Shown here: positions 19,942-29,275 of the stretch, piece after piece
Layout of the letters: each line of letters starts with the position of its first letter
Position numbering within the stretch: the first letter of the stretch is position 1
Source: JAVDCA01 sp963819385
Lineage (GTDB): Bacteria; Pseudomonadota; Alphaproteobacteria; Rhizobiales; Xanthobacteraceae
DNA: 64,000 nt
Assembly (NCBI GenBank): GCA_963819385.1
Contig: CAWFVV010000001.1
Coordinates: forward strand, 1,255,052-1,319,051
Direction of reading: 5' to 3'
Program-made: the position numbers and the translations under genes
The notes under the pieces: model-generated
What the model saw: the letters and a program-made list of their open reading frames with translations, nothing else
Told to the model about the DNA's origin: nothing
The model's database searches: none

Positions 19942-22216
19942 TCGGCCCCTCCTTTTCCAGACCCGCTTCCTCTATGCGTGGCGTGGCTTTGATCGTCCTT
20001 CGCAAAGTCGTCCAGAAATTCCGACACTGGCTGGACGCCGCAGACAAGCAAATGATCCCGCGCCCGAGTGCAGGCAACATAGAGCAGGTGCCGCTCGGTA
20101 TCATAGACTTCTTGCAAATCGGCATCGTCGCCGACCGTCTCGATGCGCTCCTGCAATGGAATGATCTCGTCGTCGCAGGCCATCACGACGACGGCCCGGA
20201 ACTCCAGACCCTTGGCGAGATGCATGGTGCCGATCGACACGTGGCCGCTGGCGGTTTCGACGTGCTCGTCGAGAACCTTGAAGGCAAGACCCGCTTCCTT
20301 GACGGCCGCCTGCGCGCGGTCGATCTGGGCTTCCGACCGGACGAACACCCCGAACTCGTGCGGCGCACACCGGACTTCGCCTGTTCCGCGATCCATTTGC
20401 CGACCGTCTTGATCTCTTCGCCTTCGCTCTTGAGCGCGCAGATCAGGGCGGAGGGCCGTTGAAGACGGAAACCGTATCGCTGCGGTCGTCGCTGTTGCCA
20501 TCGACATCGGTCACCACAGGACCGAGCAGGCGGTCCGCCTGCGTGCGGATTTGGTGCGAGGTGCGGTAGTTGACGCGCAAGGTGCGCGACCGCCCGCGGA
20601 TATCGACGCCGAGGGCCTTCCACGAGAAGGGTTGCTGGAAGATGCGCTGCCCGAGGTCGCCAGCAAAAAAGAGGGCGTTGGGCCGGCTGCCGCCGAGCGC
20701 GGCGAGGAACCGCAGGTGGGCGACGCTGATGTCCTGCGCCTCGTCCACGACCGCGAAGTCGAATACCACCTTCTCGCTCTTCGAGATCGCGGCGGCCAGT
20801 GAGCTGAACAGCTCCGCGTCAGGTGATCAGCTTGCGCGATTGCAGACCGGCACGCACCCGCTCGAAGATGGACCACAGCACTTTGCGCTGCGCTTCCGGT
20901 AGCCGTGTCTTTCGCCCGAGGCGCACGACATCGCGATAAGCCTCCCAATTTCCAACTGCCACGCATCCACCACCTGCTCCCACTCGGTGAGGAGGAAATG
21001 CAGGCCGAACTTATGACCGGCCACCGCGCTCGCGGCCTCCTGCATCAGCTCGCGCACGATCTCATGCGTTGCAATCGACGCCGCGCCCGACATGTGCCCT
21101 GTAGAGCCGAAGGCCGATCGCATTGAGCGAGTAAACGTCGATCCGTTCCGCCAGCCGAGGCTCGCTGCTCAAAAGCCGTTTCAGCTTGGTGCGAAGGGCG
21201 TTGGCGAGGGTGTCGGAGAAGGTCGTCAGCAGCAGCCGCGCGTCCGGATGCGTGCGGGCCAAATGTGCGGCCCGGTGCAGCGCGACGATAGTCTTGCCGG
21301 TGCCGGCCGAGCCGGAGACGCGCGCCGGGCCGGCGTAGTCGCGCTCGACCCAGTGTCCTTTGCTCTGGATGCAGGAAGACCGTCCATTTGTCCCAAGGGA
21401 AATCCAGCGCACGCTCCAATTCCTCACGTTGTCTCATCACGCGGAAACGGCGCTGGGCATCAGGATGCTCAAAAGGGCTCGCCGAACTTGGCGAAGGTCG
21501 CAGTGAAGAGATAGCCCGCCCAGTTCCGCGAAGAGATCAGGCGGGCTCTCGTGACCCGGACGCTCGATCCGCTCAGCCATCGTGCCCGTGCTTGCTTCGA
21601 ACGTCTCCTCCGACCTTGCTCGAACATCTCCGCCGACGCCGGGAGCCGCGGCTTGCCGCCCGTCGCGAGTTCCAAGAGCGCCTCCGCAGCTTCGGCCGGC
21701 AGATGGTCCGTCAGCGGCAGAAGTGTCTCCGTGGTCGCCATCTTGACATCGTCGAGCCACTCGGCCGGCACGCCGTAGCCCAGCAACTGGCGATCGGCAT
21801 CCGGCGAAAAGCGGCCTGGACTCGGCCGGTGCCGCGACCACGGGAAGTTCCGTTTGCACGTAGACCGGGACGATGATCTCCTTCACCGTCTCGCGGATTT
21901 CGACCAATTGTGCCGCCCCGTCATGGGATGCGTTTCCAGCTTGCGCCGTTCCGCCCAGTCGTAAGCCTTGTCGTGGTGATCCGACGTAGCAGAGCAGGAG
22001 GCTTGCCTCGTCCTGTGAACGATCAGCCGGATGTCGCTGTTGACCCGGACCGACCAAAAACTCTTGTCCTTCGCCTTGTCGAGCTTGTGGAAGCTCATGC
22101 CCGGATTGGCCGGGTTGAGTCTGCAGGTCGAACGCTGTCGTCTTGACGGCCTTCTGTTCATCGCCGGTCAGTCGGGCGAGGCTGTCGGTGAAGGTGTCGG
22201 CGATGCGGAATTCCAT
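19938..22216 (-). pseudogene. UvrD-like helicase with RelE-like N-terminal domain, many frameshifts
   Basis: A superfamily 1A helicase gene, reconstructable over all three minus frames. The N-terminus (MEFRIADTFTDSLARL, then FWSVRVNSDIRLIVH, DHHDKAYDWAERRK) looks like a RelE/ParE fold. A linker (AAQLVEIRETVKEIIVPVYV) follows. The helicase then shows SGSAGTGKTIVALHRAA (Walker A), FAVVDEAQDIS (Walker B), VNYRTSHQIR, and a late IGTMHLAKGLEF plus LLYVACTRARD. About ten small indels separate these blocks, yet the motifs are intact. This looks more like sequencing indels than old decay. It ends with TGA overlapping the GTG of the RecD-like gene. Confidence 0.7.
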
Positions 22217-22235
22217 CCGGGGCGGCCCTTCTACC

Positions 22236-22949
22236 TTATGCCGTGGCGGCTACTTCTTCGTCCGTCGCGAATGGACAATCGGCCCAACCGACGCTCAGCG
22301 CAATTTCGCCCACGAAGGTTCTTGCCATGCTACCCCGAGCGGCGGGAATGTTTAGAGCCTGACAGAAACTCGCGTAATCCTGAAAACTTGAGTCAGGAGC
22401 GTCGAAGGCTTGAACTACAAAGGCAGCGTGCTGAAATCCAAGTCGCTTGGCTTCGATTACAGCAGCTGCGCAGCGATGCAATATCTGGTAGCGGACCCGC
22501 AAAAACGACTCCGACTGTGGAAGGTGCAATCGAACGTATTCAAAACGCTTCTTTCTATTATTGCGCGATTCCTGCGTAGTTCCGGCCATGAGCCACTTTT
22601 CAAGAACCGCATCGCCGAATGTCTCGTTCGCCTTCGCTTCCACTGTCAGCGATAACGCGCCCTTTACCGTCTTGACGACAGCCCAGACGTCGCATTGAGA
22701 GGCGGCATATCCTCCCGGCAAATCCACCTTGTGCTCGGCTATCGCAAACATCAGCAGAGGATCGCCAAAATCATTTTTGCGAAAGAGCCCCTCAATTGAA
22801 TCGGGAATCCCCGATTTTCTTCTGGACGCATGTTCCCACGATACGGCTGTCTCAAAAGCCGAAAACCGGCGCTTCCACTGACGGTCCGGCTCTGCCAGCC
22901 GCTCTCGCCAACTGCCAATTCCACGGGTTGAAATGCACAGGTGGCTCAC
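22236..22949 (-). CDS. Protein of unknown function between methyltransferase and helicase genes
   Basis: A 237-aa soluble protein, not recognised with certainty. The GTG start at 22949 overlaps the stop of the methyltransferase gene (GTGTGA), so the two are translationally coupled. The UvrD-like gene starts 19 bp after its stop. The segment RFSAFETAVSWEHASRR near residue 27 and the strand ALSLTVEAKANETFG (about residue 105-118) are notable. The E-A-K pattern after a hydrophobic strand is compatible with a PD-(D/E)XK-type core, but no second acidic motif is clear. It is intact, unlike its neighbours on both sides. A role in the restriction or defence operon is inferred from coupling only. Confidence 0.65.
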   Translation of the reverse strand: MSHLCISTRGIGSWRERLAEPDRQWKRRFSAFETAVSWEHASRRKSGIPDSIEGLFRKNDFGDPLLMFAIAEHKVDLPGGYAASQCDVWAVVKTVKGALSLTVEAKANETFGDAVLEKWLMAGTTQESRNNRKKRFEYVRLHLPQSESFLRVRYQILHRCAAAVIEAKRLGFQHAAFVVQAFDAPDSSFQDYASFCQALNIPAARGSMARTFVGEIALSVGWADCPFATDEEVAATA

Positions 22950-25765
22950 ACCCTGAACACCTTCATCACCTCGTCGCCCAGGTGATTGATCACCTTCACG
23001 GCGATCCGGCCGGTCTTCGGCTTGTCGAACGGGCGCGAGGTGTCGCTGTTCAGCGTCGCCCAGGCTTCCGCGTTGATCTCCGCTTTCAGCGTCGTCTTCA
23101 GCGCGCTGTAGGGATCGTTGGCGCCGAGGAAGTAGGCGTGGCGGACGAAGAAGCTTTCTTCGTTGTAGTCGGTGTCGATGAACCAGCAGGCGATGCCGTC
23201 GGCGCCGTCGCTGACGACTTCGCCGGTCTGCGGCTTGAAGACATCCACGCCGTTCACCTTCACGCGCAGCTTGCCGTCCTTCTCGCGGCAGCAGGTCGAT
23301 GTCCGGCTCGCCGAAGATGACGAAGAGGTTGCCCTTGCCGGTGTTCTTGAGGTCGTCGGCCATGTGCAGGTCGGCGTTCATGCGGGCCTTGAGCACCGGG
23401 ATGCGGCCGAGCTTGTTGAACTCCGTGGTGTGCGCCTCGTAGTTGAAGGCGCAGGCGATCAGCACGTCGAATCCGGCGTCGCCCGCCTCGCGGGCGGCGG
23501 CGACGAGGTCGGCGCGCTGGACGGTGCCGAACTCCGGGCCGATGAAGATGGCGGCGCGTTTCTCGGTCGTCGCCTTCCATGTAGCGGCCTTCGGCGCAGA
23601 CCAGATCGCCCGGCCAGGGCGTGAGCGCGGTGAAGGTGATCCGGTCCTCCTTGTGCGCCTGCTGCACGCCAGCGGTCTTGAGGTTCTCCAGGATCATCTG
23701 GGCGAAGGACTGCTTGGCGCCGTATTCGGCGCCGTCTTCCTTGCAGGCGGATCGATCAGCTCGTCGTTCTCGTCCACGCCCAGCACGCGATGGGGACTGA
23801 GGCTCTCGACGGTGAACGGGCCGGCCACGCGGACCTTCTTCTTGTCGTCGTAGGGCTTGTCGTAGAGGTATTCGAACTCGGCCTTGGCGGCGATGGAGGC
23901 GTCGATCTCCTTCTGCCGGGCGATGCGGGCCTGCCACCAGTCGGCGTGCAGCTTCTTCGCCGCGTCCGGCCACTTGCCTTGTCGGCTTCGCGCGGAATTT
24001 CCCATTCCTGCCATGTCTTCTTGAGCGCGGCGTTCAGCTTCTCGCGCAGCGGCTCCAGCTTCGCCTGCCACTTGCTCCCAGATGACATCGATCTCGGCGT
24101 TGTTGGCGATGGACTTGAGCGTGATGTGCGGCACGCGCTCATAGACGAAGCCGTGGCGGATATTCCCGTGCACCGGCTGCGAACTCGGCGCGGTGCGGGT
24201 GACTTCGGCTTCCTTGAGCTGGCCTTCGCGGGAATCGGCCAGCAGGTAAAACGGATAGCGCGCACCCATGATGCGGGCACGGGCCAGCGCCAGCGCCACG
24301 CGCGAGGTGTCAATCGTGATCCAGCGGCGGCCCCATTGCTCGGCGACAGTAGGCGGTGGTGCCGGAACCGCAGGTCGGGTCGAGCACGAGGTCGCCGGGA
24401 TCGGTGGCCATCAGAAGGCAGCGCTGAACAACCTTGGTCGCAGTCTGAACAACATAGATCTTTGTCATCGCTGAAGCCGCGATCCGAGTATCGTCCCAAA
24501 TATTGTGATAGCGCGACAGCAGGAAAGTCGTCGAGGAAACGCACGTATAGTCGAGAGCTGTTCCCGATCGGCTCAAGCCGATCCGCCTTGATCAGACGCT
24601 GCCATTCCACTGCTCGTTGGTCTTCCAATCGCCTGTTCGCTGGGCTGAAAGTCTTGCCCTCGAAATTCAACTGCGAAACGACGTCGCGCCTGCGACCTGT
24701 CGCGACGCTGTGACTTGTCGAAGTTAGATCTGTCGAGCCGTAAGATGCCGCATTCGTCAGGTCTCAGTCGCTCGCTCGATCTTCCGTAAGCATTGTCGAG
24801 CCGTCTGGCATCGGACTCTGAATGCTCGATACGCGTCTGCCGTCTTCACCGAGTCCTTTTGACGATAGAGCTGGCGATACTTTGACTGCGTCTTGTCTTT
24901 CGCATACCAGAGAACGTAGTCACGTACGTTGCCAGGTAGTCGCTCGGCTGAGCTCGGACTAGTCTTCTTGAAAGTGATCTGACTGATACGAAATTCTCCT
25001 CTCCAAACACCTCATCCATCACCGCCCGGACGCGATGCACATTTTCATCGCCGATCTGCACGAAGATCGAACCGAATCGGTGAGCAGATCGCGGGCGACG
25101 GTGAGCCGATCGCGCAGATAGGTGAGGTAGCTGTGGATGCCGTCGCGCCAGGTGTCGCGGAAGGCTTTGACCTGCTCCGGCTCGCGGGTGATGTGGTCGG
25201 CGTTGCCGTCCTTCACGTCGCGGCTGGTGGTGGACCACTGGAAGTTGCTGTTGAACTTGATGCCATAGGGCGGATCGAAGTAGATGCACTGCACCTTGCC
25301 GCGCAGGCCCTCGCGCTCGGCCAGGCTGGCCATGACCTGGAGCGAGTCGCCGAGGATCATGCGGTTCGACCAGTTCTGGTCGTGCTGATAGAACTCGGTC
25401 TTGTCCACGCCCTTGGGGATGCCGTTGAAGTCGGCGAAGAGGTCGGGCGTCAGCTCGCCGCTGTCGTGCTCGCGCTCCTTCGTGGCGCGCAGCAGATCGT
25501 CGATCAGCACCTTGGGGTGGACCTTCTCCTGGATGTAGAGCGGCGGCGCGTGGACGACGAGGTCGCTCCAGTCCTGCTCATCCTTGCCGCGCCAGACGAG
25601 CTGCGGGATCGAGGTCGGTGTTGCGCGGATAGCGGACCTTCTTCGGGTCCTGCTGCTCCTTCTCCAGCACGGACTGAAATTCCGCCGTCGGAATGTTCTT
25701 CCGCTTGGCCTCGTCGTGCTTGAGGGTTTCGACGGATCTTCTTGGCTGGCGGGCTTCTTGGCCAT
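22946..25765 (-). pseudogene. Type III-like DNA adenine methyltransferase (Mod), many frameshifts
   Basis: A site-specific DNA methyltransferase of the amino (beta, Type III Mod) class, split over all minus frames. The start at 25765 (MAKKPASQED) lies two bases after the Res-like stop. Blocks in order are PQLVWRGKDEQDW, FYQHDQNWSNRMILGDSL, the catalytic IYFDPPYGIKFNSNFQ (motif IV), GSIFVQIGDENVHRV, then VLDPTCGSGTTAY (SAM-binding motif I) and ITIDTSRVALALARARI. The C-terminus is EVMKVFRV. The stretch around 24700-25000, where a target-recognition domain is expected, gives no familiar sequence. At least eight indels are needed to join the blocks. Confidence 0.72.
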
Positions 25766-25767
25766 GA

Positions 25768-28700
25768 CTATTTGCTCCCGGTCGCCGGTTGCGCCGTAGC
25801 GGACGCGATCATCTTGTTGAACTCGCTTTCGACCTTGGCCTTGAAGTCGGCCTCGATCTGATAGACCTCGGTGAACTCGGCGAACGCCCAGCGGCCATAG
25901 GTGCCGAGATGGTTCACGCCGGGCACCCAGTAGGTGTCCATCGTGGATTTCTTTTCCTTCGCGTCCTCGCGCCGGTAGCCTTTGATCTCGACGACGAGAT
26001 GCAGCAGATCGTCGGCGCCGTGGCCGTCGTCCACCAGCACGATGAAGTCGGGCAGATATTTCCGCGTCTCGGAGCCGTAGCGATACGGCACTTCCAGGCC
26101 GAGATTGTGGTTCTTGATGTAGGCGATCACCTTGCGGATGCGACTCGGCGACGCGGCAGAACTCGGCCTCCCAGTCGCTGTCGAGGATGACCCAGTTGAT
26201 CTGGTTCTTCGGCGGCGGACCGCTCGTTTCCCAGCGGTCGGTGCGCGAAGTGTTGAAGCGGACGTGCCTGGTCGAGCCGGTGGGGTTGTAGGGATCGAGC
26301 AGCGCCTTGATCGGACGCTCGCCGAGGAACTGCCGGGTGATGGCCGCGGTGATGCGGTTGCAGGCCATGTCGGCCAGTTCCTGGTACATGAGCAGCGCGG
26401 GATAGGTGTCGCCCTTGCAGACGAGGCAGGTGTCGAGCCATTGCTTGGTGATGCGCTTGAGCTGGCCGAACAGGTGGAGCTTCGGCTCCTCGCCGGGATC
26501 GCGCCATTTCGTGTAGAGCAGGCGCTGCGTGACGTTGAAGACGAGCGTGGAGGGCCGCATGTCGCCCAGGTGCTCGAGGTTCATGTCCACGCCTTCGCCG
26601 ATGATGCCGGAGTTGCGCGTGATCGACGGGCCGACGAGGTCGGGGCTGAGTTCCAGGATCGAATCGTCGTTGAAGTCGGCGGTCAGCCGCTCCTCGGGCA
26701 ATTCGACGCGATAGCCTTCGACGCGGGGAAAGCGGATTTCGAGGGCGTCGCGCTCCGGGCGCACGGCCTTGACCTGAATGGTCTCGCGCGGCGGCTGCGG
26801 CGGCGCGATGACCGGCTTGGCCGTGAAGTCGAAGGGAATGCCGAAGACGTCGGCATATTCGACGTTGAACAGGCCTTCTTCGTTCAGGTCGTAGGACTGG
26901 CGGCGCAGGCGCGGCCGATGACCTGCTCGCACAGAAGCTGGGTGCCGAAGGCGCGGATGCCGAGAACATGGGTGACGGTGTTGGCATCCCAGCCTTCGGT
27001 GAGCATCGAGACCGAGACGACGCAGCGGATCGAGCCGCCGAGCTGGCCGGGCTTGCCGACGGTGTTCATGACCTCGCGGAGCAATTCCTGATCGGTGATG
27101 TTGTCGCCGGCGCGGGCGTCGCCGGTGCGCTCGACGATCTCGCGGCGGAAGCGCTCGATCTCGTCGGCCGCCATGCCGCGGAAGTTGTCGTCGAGCGCGT
27201 CGCCGGCTTCGAGCTGCTCGCTGTCGATCAGCAGCGTGTTCGGCGCGGAAGCGGGTTGCCGGTGGTCTCGTCGAAGTTGCGGAACAGCGCGAGGCGGCCG
27301 TTCTCCAGCGTGGTCGTGCCGTCCTCGTTCTTGCGGTGGAAGCCGGAGATGAAGTCGTAGACGAGCTTCGAGATCGCGGTGTTCTGGCAGACGATGATGA
27401 AGCAGGGCGGAACCTTGATGCCCTTTCCTCCCAGAGCTTGAAGGTCTTCTCGTAGTGGCCGTAGAGGGCCTCGAGCGCCGTCTGCAGGCGGGTCGGAAGC
27501 TTGAGCGGATCGAGTTCCTCGCCCTTGCCGCGCCCCTTCTTGGGCATGTCCTTGCGGATGTTCTCCCAGAGGTTGCGGAACATCGGCATCTCGTCGCCGG
27601 GAATGTTCTCGGCGACCGGAACGCGCGGCAGTTTGACGATGCCGCACTCGATGGCGTCCATCAGCGAGAAGTCGCTCATCGTCCACGGGAAACAGCGTGC
27701 CTTCGGCGTAGCCGGAGCCGCGCAGGAAGAACGGCGTCGCCGACAGGTCGATGACGCGGCTGAGGCCGAGCTTGCGGTTCACCGCTTCGAGGCCGGAAAT
27801 CCAGAGGCGCGCCGCTTCGTTGTTCTTCTCCGCTTCCTTCTTCTCGTCGCCTTTCAGGTCTTCGTCGTCGGCTTCCTTCGGCTTCTCCCGGTAGCAGTGG
27901 TGCGCCTCGTCGTTGAGGACGAGGATGTTCTTCATGCCCATCAGGTCGGGCATCACGCGCTGGAGCATCTGGCCTTCGGTTTCCAGCGTGTTCAGTTCCT
28001 CGCCGTGCGCCCTTGAAGCAGCTGGCGGCCGCCTTTGGAAAGCTCGATCCGCTCGCGGAGCTTGAAGGCGTGATAGTTGGTGATGACGATCTTGGCGCGG
28101 TTCACGTCGTCGAGCATGTCGCCGGGGACAAGTTCGCGGCTGGCGTAGTAGCTGTCCGGATCGTTCGGCTGGAGGACGCGCAGCCGGTCTTTGATCGTCA
28201 GGCCCGGCGCGACAGACGAGAAAGCCGCGCGTGAAATGTCTTGCTGCCTCGGGCGGCGCACGGCGTTGATCGTCTGCCAGGCGATCAGCATCGCCATGAC
28301 GGTGGTCTTGCCGGCGCCGGTGGCGAGCTTCAGCGCGAGCCGCATCAGTTCCGGGTTGGCGTCCTTGTTGGCGGCTGCGAGGTGGTCGAGGATGCGCTTG
28401 CCGCTTGCTCGATTGCGGCGCGACCTCGGTCAGCCAGATCGCGGTTTCCACCGCCTCGACCTGGCAGAAGAACGGGCGGACGCCGCTGAACTTGTGATGC
28501 CGCCAATGCTGAAGCAGCCGGGCCGTTTCCGGCGTGACCTGCCACTGACTCGGATTGGGCAGAGCGCGCCATGCGTCCACGTAGCCGCGGACCTCGTTGA
28601 TGATCGAAGTCGGATCGTATTGCTGCTCCTTCGGTCGAAAGCCCCTTGCCTTCGTCGAAGACGAATCCGTCCTGTGCGGCGGCCTTGCGCTTCTTCGGCT

Positions 28701-28845
28701 TGGGGATCGGCGTGATGAACTCGGCCCGGCGCCGGGTCTCGATGATCTTCTGCGTCGGCTGCCCTGCGTCATCGAGTTCCCAGTGCCTCGTCGGGCATTC
28801 GTAGGGCGAGTTCAGGATCGGGTGGTCGAAGAACGGATTAGACAT
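25768..28845 (-). pseudogene. Res-like DEAD/DEAH helicase-nuclease of a Type III-like restriction system, many frameshifts
   Basis: The first gene of the minus-strand operon, about 1,020 residues when repaired. The ATG at 28845 gives MSNPFFDHPILNSPYE. Blocks in order are ALKLATGAGKTTVMAML (Walker A), KIVITNYHAFKLRERI, ILVLNDEAHHCYRE (motif II), VIDLSATPFFLRGSG (motif III), VSVSMLTEGWDANTVTHV and LLCEQVIGRA (motif VI region). A C-terminal nuclease core follows, with RKYLPDFIVLVDDG and LHLVVEIKGYR, i.e. PD...E-x-K. About eight indels interrupt the frame (near 28640, 28420, 28010, 27690, 27420, 27245, 26905 and 26140). The order Res before Mod is the reverse of classical Type III systems. Confidence 0.75.
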
Positions 28846-29275
28846 CAACTACGTGTCTCTGTCGGCAGACCGGCGCTGAGCGGAAGGAAGCAGCCCGATC
28901 CTGGCTGCAATAGGCCAACGCCCGCGTATTGGCGATCCTGAGAATTGCTCGAACCGCGACGAAGCCCCTCGTCCAGTCTTGGCTAATTTCTCAGGCAACA
29001 CAACCGATGCGAGCCATGGGCCGCCTAGTGCCGGAGAAATCCGGGCCGCAAATATTGCATCGCACAATGGTTCGTCCCCTTCCCGACCGCTCGCGATCGC
29101 GACTGTCCCCTCCGCTGCCCGTTTAGATTGACATGCTTCGCCGAGGCCTCGCCCTTGATTGCAATCCGCTCGCTATGCATACTCGAAGCATGCCACCATA
29201 GGATACCCTGCGCCGCGCATCGCACTCAAAAATGGCGGTGGAATCAGATGGTTATATGGGGTTGGGAAAGAGCAA
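28846..29275. promoter_or_regulatory. Divergent promoter region between the restriction-type operon and the GTPase-helicase unit
   Basis: About 430 bases between the ATG of the Res-like gene and the likely GTG of the GTPase gene. No coding frame with a recognisable product, RNA gene or dispersed repeat is visible. Both operons must be transcribed outward from here. No convincing -35/-10 pair or operator could be singled out by eye. Confidence 0.5.

Noticed and set aside
22946..28845. BREX or Type I restriction system
   Set aside because: No PglZ, BrxC or HsdS-like sequence is present; the motif order of the methylase and the nuclease core fit a Type III-like pair.
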